Positions 1 to 9,381 are shown, numbered from the stretch's first letter. The stretch is 64,000 nucleotides of DNA from an uncultured Tolumonas sp. (GCF_963678185.1 NZ_OY782757.1:1747001-1811000); one strand, 5' to 3'. Numbers and translations are program-made. The notes: generated by a model not told the origin, from the sequence alone.

Positions 1-164
1 TCATACACCTGACGTGAATCATGTAACAGACGGCCGATCAGGGTACTTTTACCATCATCCACGCTGCCGCAGGTCAGGAACCGCAGCAAGCTTTTATGCT
101 GCTGGTTCTTCAGGTAAGTCTCGATGCCTTCTTCTTTGATTGCTTCGGCAATAGTGGTATTCAT
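1..164 (-). CDS. cysN: Sulfate adenylyltransferase subunit 1 (N-terminal part, cut by window edge)
   Basis: This is the first 54 codons of the GTPase subunit of ATP sulfurylase, which drives formation of adenosine 5'-phosphosulfate from sulfate and ATP in the cytoplasm. The translated start [13 protein letters not shown] leads into [15 protein letters not shown], the P-loop (G1 box) of translation-factor-type GTPases in the form typical of CysN. It lies 38 bases after cysD on the same strand, as expected for the catalytic CysD and GTPase CysN subunits made from one mRNA. The rest of the gene is outside the window. Confidence 0.93.
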   Translation of the reverse strand, partial: MNTTIAEAIKEEGIETYLKNQQHKSLLRFLTCGSVDDGKSTLIGRLLHDSRQVY

Positions 165-202
165 TGTCTTGTTCCTTAATCCGTTTCAATAACCCGCAAA
201 CC

Positions 203-1117
203 TTAGAAATAACCCTGACGTTTTTTCAGCTCCATCGAGCCGGCCTGATCGCTGTCGATCAGACGCCCTTGCCGTTCACTGGTAGTCGACACCAACATCT
301 CTTCGATGATTTCCGGCAGGGTTGAGGCTTCGGATTCGACCGCCCCAGTCAGTGGATAACAACCGAGGGTACGGAAGCGGACGGATTCCATTTGCGGTAC
401 TTCGCCCGGATTAAGCGGCATACGCTCATCATCGACCATGATTTTCACGCCATCACGTTCAACAATCGGACGTTTGGCCGCGAAGTACAATGGCACGATT
501 TCAATGTTTTCCAGATAGATGTATTGCCAAATATCCAGTTCGGTCCAGTTCGACAGCGGGAACACGCGGATGCTTTCGCCTTTGTTTACCTGACCGTTAT
601 ACAGACGCCACAATTCCGGGCGCTGGTTTTTCGGATCCCACGCGTGGTTTTTATCGCGGAAGGAGTAGACACGTTCTTTTGCCCGCGATTTTTCTTCATC
701 ACGACGCGCACCACCGAAAGCCGCATCAAAGCCGTATTTATTCAACGCTTGCTTCAAGCCTTCGGTTTTCCAAATATCGGTATGTTTCGAGCTGCCGTGT
801 TCAAACGGATTCAGGTTCATCGCCACTGCATCTGGATTAATGTGTACCAGCAATTCCAGACCGTGTTTTTTCACGGTCTCATCACGAAACTTGATCATCT
901 CGCGGAATTTCCAGGTGGTATCAACATGCAGCAGCGGGAACGGTAGTGTGCCTGGATAGAAAGCTTTACGTGCCAGATGCAGCATGACAGAGGAGTCTTT
1001 ACCGATGGAATACATCATCACCGGATTTTGGAACTCAGCGGCCACTTCACGGATGATATGGATGCTTTCGGCTTCCAACTGCTTCAAATGGGTTAATCGT
1101 GCGGTGTCCAGTTGCAT
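203..1117 (-). CDS. cysD: Sulfate adenylyltransferase subunit 2
   Basis: Catalytic subunit of ATP sulfurylase: sulfate plus ATP gives adenosine 5'-phosphosulfate and pyrophosphate, the first step of assimilatory sulfate reduction; it works as a complex with the CysN GTPase. The 304-residue protein has the family's usual length. The PP-loop nucleotide-binding motif SIGKDSS is at residues 37-43, and [15 protein letters not shown], typical of CysD, lies near residue 135. It sits between cysG and cysN on the minus strand with gaps of 49 and 38 bases, so a cysG-cysD-cysN operon is likely. This links siroheme supply (for sulfite reductase) with sulfate activation. Confidence 0.97.
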   Translation of the reverse strand: MQLDTARLTHLKQLEAESIHIIREVAAEFQNPVMMYSIGKDSSVMLHLARKAFYPGTLPFPLLHVDTTWKFREMIKFRDETVKKHGLELLVHINPDAVAMNLNPFEHGSSKHTDIWKTEGLKQALNKYGFDAAFGGARRDEEKSRAKERVYSFRDKNHAWDPKNQRPELWRLYNGQVNKGESIRVFPLSNWTELDIWQYIYLENIEIVPLYFAAKRPIVERDGVKIMVDDERMPLNPGEVPQMESVRFRTLGCYPLTGAVESEASTLPEIIEEMLVSTTSERQGRLIDSDQAGSMELKKRQGYF

Positions 1118-1166
1118 ATGCTAATTCCTCTTTAACAACGCCCTTGCCTGACCATGCAGACTTATA

Positions 1167-2576
1167 TCAGGCAAGATTGATCAAATGTTCTTTACCAGTT
1201 GCGATGTCACCACCAAACCAGCTTAATGTGTCGGCCAGTGCAGCCACTTCGCCGATCACGATCAGTGATGGGCTGTGAGCGCCTTTAGCTAGCTCAGGTA
1301 ATTCTTGTAACGTGCCGCGTAACACGCGTTGTTTCACGGTGGTGCCACGCTCAATCAGTGCGACCGGTGTTTCTGGGCGACGGCCATGAGCAATCAGTCG
1401 CGCGGTAATGGTTGGTGAACCAATCAGCCCCATGTAGATCACCAAGGTTTGATTGCTGGCCGCCAACGATGCCCAATCCGGTTCTTCACCATCCTGTTTG
1501 CAATGCCCGGTGATAAACACCGCACTCTGCGCGCTGTCACGATGTGTCAGCGGAATACCGGCATACGCGGTCGCTCCGGCGGCTGCAGTAATACCCGGCA
1601 CCACCGAGAAAGGAATACCTTCCGCTCTCGCCGCCTGCAGCTCTTCGGCACCTCGCCCGAACATAAACGGATCGCCACCTTTCAGGCGTACGACACGCTT
1701 ACCGGCACGGGCATGGCTTAATATCAATTCATTGATTTCATGCTGTGGCACACTGTGTGCGCCGGCTTTTTTACCCACACTGATGCGCTCGGCATCACGG
1801 CGTACCAGATTCATCACTTCCGGCGAAACCAGTTGGTCATACAGCACCACTTCCGCCTGTTGGATCTGCTGCAAGCCTTTCAGCGTCAACAACCCAGCAT
1901 CGCCAGGGCCCGCACCGACCAGTACAATTTCGCCACCGGCATAATCTTCCGCATCCAGTTGCTGCGCCATCCACTGTTCCGCTGTTTCGTGCTGTTCAGT
2001 TTCCAGCAAAGTGGCCAGTTGTGGTGAGGCAAAGGCTTTTTCCCAGAAACGACGACGTGAAGTAATGTCATTCAGTTTCTGCTTAATTTTGTTCCGCCAT
2101 TCACCGGAAAGCTCGGCCAGAGCCCCCAGATGTTTTGGCAACAGCGCTTCTAAGCGCTCACGCAGCATACGCACCAGCACCGGCGCTTTGCCGCCACTCG
2201 ACACTGCCACCATGATCGGCGAACGATCAATAATCGACGGGAAAATGAAGCTGGAACGCTCTGGATCATCAACTACATTGACCCAGATATTGGCTGCATC
2301 CGCTGCCGCAGCCACTTCCGCATTCACTTCTTCATCGTCGGTCGCCGCAATCACCAGCATCTGATTATTCAAATGCGCCGGATTAAAACGTGATGGAATA
2401 TAGGTATGTTGTTCTGACAGTAATTCCGTCAGCTCTTCATGTAACGATGGGGCAATCACAGTTAATATCGCACCAGCATCTAATAACAGACGCGCTTTAC
2501 GCAGTGCAATATCACCACCACCTACCAGTAATACGGTGCGATTTTTTACTCTGGCAAACAGCGGCAGATAATCCAT
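1167..2576 (-). CDS. cysG: Siroheme synthase (multifunctional CysG)
   Basis: Makes siroheme, the cofactor of sulfite and nitrite reductases, from uroporphyrinogen III. The 469-residue protein has both expected halves. The N-terminal dehydrogenase/ferrochelatase half has an NAD-binding VGGGDIALRKA around residue 18 and the SSGG loop at 126-129. The C-terminal uroporphyrinogen III methyltransferase half starts at about residue 215 with VGAGPGDAGLLTLKG and includes the conserved VVPGITAAAGATAY. It is the first gene of the cysG-cysD-cysN group. About 130 AT-rich bases upstream separate it from the next gene and should hold the operon promoter. I did not identify a CysB site with confidence. Confidence 0.96.
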   Translation of the reverse strand: MDYLPLFARVKNRTVLLVGGGDIALRKARLLLDAGAILTVIAPSLHEELTELLSEQHTYIPSRFNPAHLNNQMLVIAATDDEEVNAEVAAAADAANIWVNVVDDPERSSFIFPSIIDRSPIMVAVSSGGKAPVLVRMLRERLEALLPKHLGALAELSGEWRNKIKQKLNDITSRRRFWEKAFASPQLATLLETEQHETAEQWMAQQLDAEDYAGGEIVLVGAGPGDAGLLTLKGLQQIQQAEVVLYDQLVSPEVMNLVRRDAERISVGKKAGAHSVPQHEINELILSHARAGKRVVRLKGGDPFMFGRGAEELQAARAEGIPFSVVPGITAAAGATAYAGIPLTHRDSAQSAVFITGHCKQDGEEPDWASLAASNQTLVIYMGLIGSPTITARLIAHGRRPETPVALIERGTTVKQRVLRGTLQELPELAKGAHSPSLIVIGEVAALADTLSWFGGDIATGKEHLINLA

Positions 2577-2707
2577 GATGACTCCTTCTATTTCTGGAAT
2601 ATGAATATAGACATGTAATAGTGAGATGTAAAATGATAAAAAGGCACTTTTATAGCTAAAAAGTAATATGCTTATCTGATTATGTGATTTAGGTAATAAG
2701 TTACCTT

Positions 2708-3061
2708 TTAGCGTGCAGGTTTGGCCAGTTGTGCCTTAATCTTTAGCTCTTTCGCCAGACAATCCGCGCATAAACAATCGCTGGCATCGAGTGATAATGA
2801 CATGATATTCGGAAGGTCCTGGCACCAGCAGCCACCATTTTTTCCGCCAGTACCACATTGAAATTGATTCCCGCAGACCGAGCACCACTTTTCTTCTGGT
2901 TGTAGGGGCCGACTCAACAATCGCATCCAAACTAACTCTTTCTGCTCGTCATTAAAACCTGACCAGCCAGCCACCTCATCGATCGTGCGATGGCAACCAA
3001 TACAATACTGGCCGGAGTCATCCAACCGGCAAACACCACGACAGGGGGAATGCATTGTCAT
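2708..3061 (-). CDS. DUF1289 plus cysteine-rich CWC domain protein
   Basis: A small 117-residue protein rich in cysteine. Residues 7-45 match the DUF1289 pattern: CRGVCRLDD, then YCIGCHRTIDEVAGW. Residues 58-107 look like a Cys-rich CWC domain: KWCSVCG, FQC, GGCWCQDLP and a final DCLCADCL. The paired CxxC-type motifs suggest metal binding, probably zinc or iron-sulfur, but no function is known to me. DUF1289 and CWC proteins are usually described as separate small proteins, so the joined arrangement is worth noting. It is divergent from the SPFH/NfeD pair, with a 102-base shared promoter region. A short AT-rich hairpin (2691-2706) lies directly after the stop. Confidence 0.8.
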   Translation of the reverse strand: MTMHSPCRGVCRLDDSGQYCIGCHRTIDEVAGWSGFNDEQKELVWMRLLSRPLQPEEKWCSVCGNQFQCGTGGKNGGCWCQDLPNIMSLSLDASDCLCADCLAKELKIKAQLAKPAR

Positions 3062-3163
3062 GCGACCTCCTTGTTCATATCCATATGGCTCATCGTCCTT
3101 ATGTTCTATACTCTTGATACTATGAAAAAAGTATAGCCAGAAAGCTGGCTCTCGGAGGTTGTA

Positions 3164-4084
3164 ATGGATTTAAGTTTACCACTGCTTATTATTTTTATCG
3201 TACTGGTTCTCGTTACTCTCAGCACTGTTATTAAAGTGGTACCGCAAGGTTATAACTGGACGGTGGAACGATTTGGGCGCTACACCAGCACATTGACACC
3301 CGGATTGAGTTTATTGATCCCCTTCATCGATCGGATTGGCCGCAAAATAAACATGATGGAACAGGTCATGGATGTTCCGCCGCAGGAAATCATCTCTCGC
3401 GATAACGCCAACGTGACCATTGATGCCGTGGCCTTTGTGCAGGTGATTGAAGCACATAAAGCAGCGTATGAAGTGAATGATCTGATGTCCGCTATTCGTA
3501 ATCTGACCATGACCAACATCCGTACCGTACTCGGTGCCATGGAGTTGGATCACATGTTGTCACAACGCGACACCATTAATGAAAAACTGCTGCATACCGT
3601 CGATGCCGCAACCAGCCCGTGGGGGGTAAAAGTCACGCGTATCGAAATCAAAGACGTGCGGCCACCACAAGATTTGATTGAAGCAATGAATGCCCAGATG
3701 AAGGCTGAACGCCAGAAACGGGCGGAAATTCTCGAAGCCGAAGGGGTGCGCCAGTCGAAGATCTTAAAAGCCGAAGGCGAAAAGCAATCGCAGATCCTCA
3801 AGGCGGAAGGGGAACGCCAAGCGGCATTTTTAGCCTCGGAAGCGCGTGAACGTCAGGCCGAAGCAGAAGCCAAAGCCACCCAACTGGTCTCGGATGCCAT
3901 TTCCAACGGCAATACCCAAGCCATCAATTATTTTATCGCGCAAAAATACACCGAAGCACTGGGTAAAATCGGTGATGGGCAAAACAGTAAATTGGTCTTG
4001 ATGCCGCTGGAAGCGTCACAGTTAATCGGCTCGATCGGCGGTATTAGCCAGCTGTTAAATGAAATCGGGCAGAAAAAAGCATAA
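3164..4084 (+). CDS. qmcA: SPFH/stomatin-family membrane protease-associated protein (QmcA-like)
   Basis: A 306-residue stomatin/prohibitin-homology protein anchored in the inner membrane by one N-terminal hydrophobic segment (residues 4-24). The SPFH core follows ([24 protein letters not shown]), and a long charged coiled coil at about 185-240 carries repeated KAEGE/ILEAEG units. In E. coli QmcA is linked to the FtsH protease and membrane quality control; here that role is inference from homology. A good Shine-Dalgarno (GGAGG) precedes the ATG. The nfeD-like gene starts 13 bases later, the usual paired arrangement for these membrane-microdomain proteins. Confidence 0.9.
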   Translation: MDLSLPLLIIFIVLVLVTLSTVIKVVPQGYNWTVERFGRYTSTLTPGLSLLIPFIDRIGRKINMMEQVMDVPPQEIISRDNANVTIDAVAFVQVIEAHKAAYEVNDLMSAIRNLTMTNIRTVLGAMELDHMLSQRDTINEKLLHTVDAATSPWGVKVTRIEIKDVRPPQDLIEAMNAQMKAERQKRAEILEAEGVRQSKILKAEGEKQSQILKAEGERQAAFLASEARERQAEAEAKATQLVSDAISNGNTQAINYFIAQKYTEALGKIGDGQNSKLVLMPLEASQLIGSIGGISQLLNEIGQKKA

Positions 4085-4096
4085 GAAGAAGGTACA

Positions 4097-4561
4097 ATGA
4101 TGCTGGATTGGATTGGGTTAACCGAATGGAATTACTGGCACTGGTTGATCCTCGGTGCTGCGTTATTACTGCTGGAATTGTTTGGTACAGCAGGACTGTT
4201 ACTTTGGACCGGCATCGCTGCACTGCTGACTGCCGTCATGGTGTATCTGTTTACGTTAGATATTTATGGCCAATGGGGTCTGTTTGCCATATTCAGCATC
4301 GCCACGACCTGGTATTGGTTTCGCCTTAACCAACGCGATAAACCAGCTGTTAACGCAGCTGTATTGAACCAACGCACTCAGCGCTGCATTGGTGCTCAAA
4401 CAATATTATTGGAAGACGTGCAATTAGGGCAAAGCCGGGTACGGCTGGACGATACAGTCTGGCAAGTGTTGTGTAATGAACCATTGAAAGCCGGAACTGC
4501 GGTTAAAGTCATCTCGGCAGAAGGCACCTTACTGATCGTCGAAGCCAAAACAATAAGCTGA
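4097..4561 (+). CDS. NfeD-family membrane protein
   Basis: A 154-residue protein with two to three hydrophobic segments in the first 80 residues, followed by a soluble C-terminal OB-fold-like beta region (ILLEDVQLGQSRVRLDDTVWQV to VKVISAEGTLLIVE). This is the short NfeD form without the protease domain, like E. coli YbbK's partner YbbJ. The gene begins 13 bases after the SPFH gene, with AAGG as ribosome binding site, and is followed by a shared terminator. The pair probably works together in the inner membrane; the exact role is unknown. Confidence 0.87.
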   Translation: MMLDWIGLTEWNYWHWLILGAALLLLELFGTAGLLLWTGIAALLTAVMVYLFTLDIYGQWGLFAIFSIATTWYWFRLNQRDKPAVNAAVLNQRTQRCIGAQTILLEDVQLGQSRVRLDDTVWQVLCNEPLKAGTAVKVISAEGTLLIVEAKTIS

Positions 4562-4579
4562 ACTCTCGATTGAAATAAT

Positions 4580-4606
4580 AAGGCCCGCATTTGCGGGCCT
4601 TGGTTT
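4580..4606. terminator. Bidirectional terminator between nfeD-like gene and aroP
   Basis: A ten-base perfect inverted repeat, AAGGCCCGCA / TGCGGGCCTT, sits between two convergent genes. It is followed by GGTTTT on the plus strand and by an AT-rich stretch on the minus strand. It can end transcription of both genes. Confidence 0.8.
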
Positions 4607-4609
4607 TAC

Positions 4610-5995
4610 TTAACTTTCCCCTACCCCAACCAGCTCATCTGATTCGGTATATTTACGTTTGAGCTGATAACCGATACTCAGCAAAACCAACCAGACTGGG
4701 ATCAACCAAACGGAGATGGCCATGCCCGGTGTCATCACCATCACCACCAGAATACCCAGTAAAAACAGCAGGCAAATACCGTTGGTTAACGGATAACCTA
4801 AACTTTGGAATTGAGTGGTTTGCTGCAAATGATGTTTTGCTGTGCGGAATTTCAGATGCGTCACGCAGATCATGATCCAATTGATGACCAGCGCTGACAC
4901 CACCAGCGACATCAACAAACCAAATGCTTGCCCCGGCATGACAAAATTCAGCAACACGCACAAACCGGTCGCCAAAGCCGACACCGCCAATGCATTAATT
5001 GGCAGACCGCGCTTATTAACCACCGCAAACGCTTGCGGCGCATTACCTTGTTGCGCCAGACCTAACAACATACGGCTGTTACAATAAACACAGCTGTTAT
5101 ACACAGACAGTGCCGCCGACAACACTACCAGATTCAGAATGTTCGCCACTAAATTGCTGTCTAAGGCGTGGAAAATCATTACAAACGGGCTGCCGCCTTC
5201 CACCACTTTTTCCCAAGGATAAAGCGATAACAACACAGCTAACGCACCCACACAAAAAATCAGAATACGAAACAACACCTGATTCGTCGCCCGTGGAATA
5301 CTTTTCTCTGGCTCATCCGCTTCTGCTGCGGTGATCCCCACCAGTTCCAAGCCACCAAACGAAAACATGATCACGGCCATCGCCATCATTAAGCCAGTCA
5401 CACCATGCGGAAAGAAGCCGCCATGCTGCCATAAGTTCGTCACCGACGCGTCTGGCCCACCGGTGCCGCTGAATAACAGATAACCACCAAACAAGATCAT
5501 GCCAATGATGGCCGCCACTTTGATGATCGAAAACCAGAACTCCAACTCACCATACATTTTTACGGTAGTCAGGTTCAGTGCATTGATGAGCACAAAAAAG
5601 ACTGCCGCCGATACCCAGGTCGGGATCTCAGGAAACCAATACTGCACATAGATACCCACCGCGCTCAGTTCAGCCATGCTGACTAACACATACAGCACCC
5701 AGTAGTTCCAACCCGACATAAAACCAGCAAACGGGCTCCAGTATTTATTGGCAAAATGACTGAATGAACCGGCTACCGGTTCTTCGACCACCATTTCACC
5801 CAGTTGGCGCATGATGAAGAAAGCAATTAATCCGGCAATGCCATAACCCAGCAACACAGCAGGGCCAGCCATCTGGATCGTTTGAGCTATGCCCAAAAAC
5901 AAGCCGGTGCCGACAGCACCACCTAACGCAATCAGTTGAATATGACGGTTTTTCAAGCCACGTTTGAGTTGCCCATGCGACTGCGACGAATCCAT
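4610..5995 (-). CDS. aroP: Aromatic amino acid permease (APC family)
   Basis: Inner membrane proton symporter for phenylalanine, tyrosine and tryptophan. The 461-residue protein has about 12 membrane segments and follows E. coli AroP closely from recall: LKRGLKNRHIQLIALGGA at the N terminus, EPVAGSFSHFANKYW, GLELVGITAAEADEPEKSIP, and YNSCVYCNSRMLLGLAQQGN. I place the start at the ATG whose codon ends at 5995, because GGAG lies seven bases upstream; an in-frame ATG nine codons earlier lacks a comparable site. PheP and ProY are close relatives, so substrate range is inferred. It is divergent from an Lrp/AsnC regulator that may control it. Confidence 0.88.
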   Translation of the reverse strand: MDSSQSHGQLKRGLKNRHIQLIALGGAVGTGLFLGIAQTIQMAGPAVLLGYGIAGLIAFFIMRQLGEMVVEEPVAGSFSHFANKYWSPFAGFMSGWNYWVLYVLVSMAELSAVGIYVQYWFPEIPTWVSAAVFFVLINALNLTTVKMYGELEFWFSIIKVAAIIGMILFGGYLLFSGTGGPDASVTNLWQHGGFFPHGVTGLMMAMAVIMFSFGGLELVGITAAEADEPEKSIPRATNQVLFRILIFCVGALAVLLSLYPWEKVVEGGSPFVMIFHALDSNLVANILNLVVLSAALSVYNSCVYCNSRMLLGLAQQGNAPQAFAVVNKRGLPINALAVSALATGLCVLLNFVMPGQAFGLLMSLVVSALVINWIMICVTHLKFRTAKHHLQQTTQFQSLGYPLTNGICLLFLLGILVVMVMTPGMAISVWLIPVWLVLLSIGYQLKRKYTESDELVGVGES

Positions 5996-6096
5996 ATCCC
6001 ATCTCCAAATAATAAAATACATCGGGATAAAGCATCAAACAGACCAAGTCAGACAAACAAGATCCAACCATTTGATTTATAGGAATATATTAATAA

Positions 6097-6139
6097 TTAA
6101 CGCATCAATCAGTTCAGTGATAAATATGGCATGCGTTAA
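6097..6139. promoter_or_regulatory. Inverted repeat in the aroP / Lrp-type regulator intergenic region
   Basis: TTAACGCAT at 6097-6105 and its exact complement ATGCGTTAA at 6131-6139 are separated by 25 bases in the 303-base divergent region. Lrp/AsnC proteins often bind dyads next to their own gene, so this is a candidate operator. The rest of the region is AT-rich without another site I can support. Confidence 0.4.
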
Positions 6140-6298
6140 CTTTGTGCATAATGATCAAAAATAACGCGAGAAACGTGCATTAATGATCCATAAAACAGCT
6201 TATTTGTGAGACGGAAGATCTGGCGGTTGTAATGAATTATGCCAACAAGATTAAAACTGATAGGCTAAATATCCATTGGAATGACTGAGTACGGCCGT

Positions 6299-6787
6299 AT
6301 GTATCACATCGATGATTATGATTTAAAAATATTAACCCTCTTGCAAACCAACGGGCGACTGACCAATTCCGAACTCAGTGAATTAACCGGCCTCTCGTCG
6401 TCGCAATGTTCCCGCCGACGCATTGCACTGGAACAAGCACAGCTGATCCTTGGCTATCATGCCCGGCTTGCCCCTGACGCAGTAGGTCAGGAAATGATTG
6501 GTTTAATTGAAGTTAAATTAATTAATCACACCCCCGATTGTGTCAGTAGCTTTCATGAAATGCTGGAAAATGTAGATGCGATTATTGATGCGTTTAAGAC
6601 TACTGGCGATGCCGATTATCTCCTGAAAGTGGCGGTTGCCAACTTGCAAAGCCTCAGTGATCTCATTAGCCAGACCCTGTCGCAAAATCGCAGTGTGGCG
6701 CATTTGAAAACGTCCGTGGTTTTAAATCGCTTAAAGGAAAATGGCATCATTATTCCGCCAGCACCTGCTTACCACGAGAACAAATAA
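6299..6787 (+). CDS. Lrp/AsnC-family transcriptional regulator
   Basis: A regulator with an N-terminal winged helix-turn-helix (MYHIDDYDLKILTLLQTNGR, then LSELTGLSSSQCSRRR) and a C-terminal RAM/AsnC ligand-binding domain with the GDADYLLKVAV core. Such proteins bind amino acids and form octamers. I prefer the ATG at 6299 because family members normally start two to four residues before the conserved D-x-x-D/K-I-L. An upstream ATG at 6281 would add six residues. Neither has a strong Shine-Dalgarno. Its position opposite aroP suggests control of aromatic amino acid uptake. Confidence 0.85.
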   Translation: MYHIDDYDLKILTLLQTNGRLTNSELSELTGLSSSQCSRRRIALEQAQLILGYHARLAPDAVGQEMIGLIEVKLINHTPDCVSSFHEMLENVDAIIDAFKTTGDADYLLKVAVANLQSLSDLISQTLSQNRSVAHLKTSVVLNRLKENGIIIPPAPAYHENK

Positions 6788-6823
6788 CAACTCCAATTGA
6801 TAATGGTGAATTTATTGCACGAT

Positions 6824-6863
6824 TCATGCATTGATTTGCATTTTTACGCATGTATCATGCATT
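6824..6863. promoter_or_regulatory. Direct repeat upstream of the yitT-like gene
   Basis: TCATGCATT occurs at 6824-6832 and again at 6855-6863, 31 bases apart (about three helical turns). Each copy is followed by a similar ATTTG stretch. The spacing on one DNA face is what a dimeric or cooperative regulator would use; this is inference. Confidence 0.3.
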
Positions 6864-6943
6864 TCATTTGAATTTGTACACATTGACAAACTCAAAACAG
6901 AGATAAATTCAAACAACACCATTTCTATCAGAGGGAACGTTAT

Positions 6944-7561
6944 ATGAGTAGCTCGCAGGTCATGGAAGAGTCGTTGGCGCATCGAATTTATGAAGATTGC
7001 TTTGCAATTGTCATTGGCACATCAATGGTTTCTTTTGGCGTCATCTTATTAAAACAAGCCGGTGCATTAACCGGGAGTATTGCCGGGCTGGCGTTCCTTT
7101 TACATTATCTGACCCACACCGCATTTGGTGTTTTCTTCTTCCTGCTGAATTTGCCGTTCTACTATCTGGCGATTCGCCGTATGGGTTGGCCATTCACGAT
7201 CAAGACTTTTTCTGCAGTAGTCTGTGTGTCGGTGTTTTCAGAATGGCACCCGTTGTTTATTCACATCGACCAGCTCAATCCTTTTTATGCTGCTATTTTT
7301 GGCAACATCCTGATGGGCGTGGGTTTTATCGTCTTATTTCGTCACAAGATGAGTCTGGGTGGCATTAATGTGCTGGCGCTTTATCTACAAGATCGCGGCA
7401 TTATCAAAGCCGGCAAGCTCCAGATGATCATTGATACTTGTGTGCTGTTTGCTTCGTTCTTTATTGTCAGCAAAGAGATGATGCTTGCCTCACTGATTGG
7501 TGCTTTCATCATGAATATGATCATCACCATTAATCACCGGCCAGAACGGTATTTGGGATAA
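6944..7561 (+). CDS. YitT-family membrane protein
   Basis: A 205-residue integral membrane protein with about six hydrophobic segments. The typical YitT-family features are present: an early GTSMVSFGVILLKQAGALTGSIAGLAFLL region and MSLGGINVLALYLQDRGIIKAGKLQM, followed by a C-terminal segment ending near IITINHRPERYLG. The Bacillus members usually have an extra cytoplasmic DUF2179 domain; it is absent here, as in other proteobacterial forms. Function is unknown; family members are annotated as possible transporters. The ribosome site GAGGGAAC precedes the ATG. Confidence 0.8.
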   Translation: MSSSQVMEESLAHRIYEDCFAIVIGTSMVSFGVILLKQAGALTGSIAGLAFLLHYLTHTAFGVFFFLLNLPFYYLAIRRMGWPFTIKTFSAVVCVSVFSEWHPLFIHIDQLNPFYAAIFGNILMGVGFIVLFRHKMSLGGINVLALYLQDRGIIKAGKLQMIIDTCVLFASFFIVSKEMMLASLIGAFIMNMIITINHRPERYLG

Positions 7562-7572
7562 ACCATACGCAT

Positions 7573-7604
7573 AAAGAAAAAGGAGCCGCGGCTCCTTTTT
7601 CTTT
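7573..7604. terminator. Bidirectional terminator between yitT-like gene and mdh
   Basis: A perfect 32-base palindrome: an A-rich arm into GGAGCC, central GC, then GGCTCC and a T-rich arm. It lies between two convergent genes and gives a GC stem followed by a T run on both strands. Confidence 0.88.
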
Positions 7605-7629
7605 ATTACAACATCAATCATTGATCGTG

Positions 7630-8604
7630 TTATTTATTCGCGGTTTCCGATTTTTCAAATTTTTCAGGTTGAAGAATAAAGTCTTCCCCCATCCGAATTT
7701 CATCCCGCAGAGTTGGCAGCATAGCCTCCAGCGCATCTTTTTCGGCTTGTGTCAGTGGCCCGTAAGGTAACACCTTATACCAACCCTCTTTACCTAAGCG
7801 CATCGGTTGGGAGAAGAAACGGCTGTGTTGGCTACCGCCTTCCACATAAGCACATTCCACCACGTTTTCTTCACCCATCAGACCACGAACAACAGCATTT
7901 ACAAAACGATGTGCGGCGGCAGCCATGGCCAGTGTTGCTGAACCATTGCCCGCTTTGGCTTCCACGACTTCAGTACCTGCATCTTGAATATGACGCACCA
8001 ATTGCGCGGCTTCTTCATCGGTGAATTCAAAACCACCGACTTGCGACATCACTGGCAGAATGGTTTTACCACTGTGACCACCAATCACATTCACGCGGAT
8101 AGTGCCGGCAGCACGTCCTTGTGAATTAGCAACAAATGTTTCCGCACGGATAACATCCAACATAGTGACGCCAAACAATTTCTGCGGATTATAAACACCG
8201 GCTTTTTTCAACACTTCCGCTGCAACGGGCACCATACTGTTCACTGGGTTGGTAATAATGCAGAAACAAGCATTCGGGCAGATCGACGCAGCTTCAGAGA
8301 CTAATGCCTGAATAACACCGGCATTAAATTTAAACAAATCGCTGCGATCCATACCTGGTTTACGGGCAATGCCTGCACAGATCACAACCACATTACTGCC
8401 TTCCAATGCTTTTGGCAGATCAGCGCCAGCAAAGCCTTTTACCGCCACATCAGTAGGAATATGGCTCAAATCAACAGCAATACCCGGTGTCACTGGCGCT
8501 ACATCATACAAAGCCAGTTTAAAGCCTGCGGGCAGTTTCATCTTTAATAATAGGGACAGCGCTTGCCCTATACCACCAGCAGCACCGAGAACAGTTATTT
8601 TCAT
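7630..8604 (-). CDS. mdh: Malate dehydrogenase (NAD-dependent)
   Basis: Interconverts malate and oxaloacetate with NAD in the TCA cycle. The 324-residue protein starts [17 protein letters not shown] (dinucleotide-binding loop), keeps the catalytic loop arginines in [14 protein letters not shown], the ITNPVNS motif, and the catalytic histidine in [10 protein letters not shown]. The start is set by GGAG six bases before ATG at 8604; the longer open frame upstream lacks one. It is about a dozen residues longer at the C terminus than the enterobacterial enzyme (ends [11 protein letters not shown]). It is divergent from argR. Confidence 0.96.
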   Translation of the reverse strand: MKITVLGAAGGIGQALSLLLKMKLPAGFKLALYDVAPVTPGIAVDLSHIPTDVAVKGFAGADLPKALEGSNVVVICAGIARKPGMDRSDLFKFNAGVIQALVSEAASICPNACFCIITNPVNSMVPVAAEVLKKAGVYNPQKLFGVTMLDVIRAETFVANSQGRAAGTIRVNVIGGHSGKTILPVMSQVGGFEFTDEEAAQLVRHIQDAGTEVVEAKAGNGSATLAMAAAAHRFVNAVVRGLMGEENVVECAYVEGGSQHSRFFSQPMRLGKEGWYKVLPYGPLTQAEKDALEAMLPTLRDEIRMGEDFILQPEKFEKSETANK

Positions 8605-8703
8605 AGCAAGCTCCATATTTTTGTTGTTGTGATGGTAGTTATAAGTATTGCTCATCTGAAAATAGTAGAAAGTGACGTATCCACCAAACACACCCGCGGG
8701 AAG

Positions 8704-8719
8704 TGTGAGCTGGGTGACA
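8704..8719. promoter_or_regulatory. Candidate CRP site upstream of mdh
   Basis: TGTGA-GCTGGG-TGACA matches the CRP core (TGTGA-N6-TCACA) at nine of ten positions, and about 15 of 22 positions of the extended consensus by hand count. It lies 100 bases before the mdh start in the 295-base mdh/argR divergent region. I saw no convincing ARG boxes in that region. Confidence 0.4.
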
Positions 8720-8899
8720 CTCTTTCTTTATTCAGACTGAATCGTTTAACTCGCTTCTCAGGCCATTTTTGCATGCTGACTTCCAGCAACCACTGCCTAG
8801 TTCCTGTGAACTAATATCTATTTTTATGCAGCAATCGTTGAAATATATGCAGCCAGACTGCAAAATTGTTGTTTATGAACGATTCATCTCGGATTTTAC

Positions 8900-9370
8900 A
8901 TGAAACCCGGCGAAAAACAGGAACAACTTGTTAAGGCTTTCAAAGCCTTATTACGAGAAGAGCGATTTGGATCACAGGCTGAAATTGTTACGGCACTGAA
9001 TGAAATCGGCTTTGAAAACATTAACCAGTCGAAAGTATCTCGGATGTTAAGCCGCTTTGGTGCGGTACGAACCCGTAATGCTAAGACGGAAATGGTGTAT
9101 TGCTTACCCGTAGAATTGGGTATTCCGACGATCAACAGCCCACTGAAAAATCTGGTGCTGGATGTCGATCATAACGGCATTATTCTGGTGATCCATACCA
9201 CACCGGGTGCAGCACAATTGATTGCCCGCATGCTGGATTCATTAGGTAAAGCAGAAGGTATTCTCGGCACTATTGCTGGCGATGACACCATCTTCATCAC
9301 GCCAACAGCAGAAACCGATATCGACGAGCTTTACGACTCTGTTCTGGAGTTATTTGAACAGACGGGTTAG
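8900..9370 (+). CDS. argR: Arginine repressor
   Basis: Hexameric repressor of arginine biosynthesis that uses L-arginine as co-repressor. The 156-residue protein has the usual length. The N-terminal winged helix includes [22 protein letters not shown], and the C-terminal oligomerisation/arginine-binding domain contains [11 protein letters not shown] with the key aspartate pair. It is divergent from mdh, a neighbourhood common in gammaproteobacteria. Confidence 0.96.
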   Translation: MKPGEKQEQLVKAFKALLREERFGSQAEIVTALNEIGFENINQSKVSRMLSRFGAVRTRNAKTEMVYCLPVELGIPTINSPLKNLVLDVDHNGIILVIHTTPGAAQLIARMLDSLGKAEGILGTIAGDDTIFITPTAETDIDELYDSVLELFEQTG

Positions 9371-9381
9371 CCGTCAGCCAT

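Noticed and set aside
392-946. 184-residue plus-strand frame over cysD
   Set aside because: Antisense to a fully conserved cysD gene, with no ribosome site or recognisable protein.
2691-2706. AGGTAA/TTACCT hairpin as a terminator for the DUF1289 gene
   Set aside because: Short AT-rich stem without a T run on the gene's strand.
8820-8899. ARG boxes for argR autoregulation
   Set aside because: ATGAACGATTCAT and TTGAAATATATGCA look partly palindromic, but neither has the 18-base ARG box length or the usual paired spacing.
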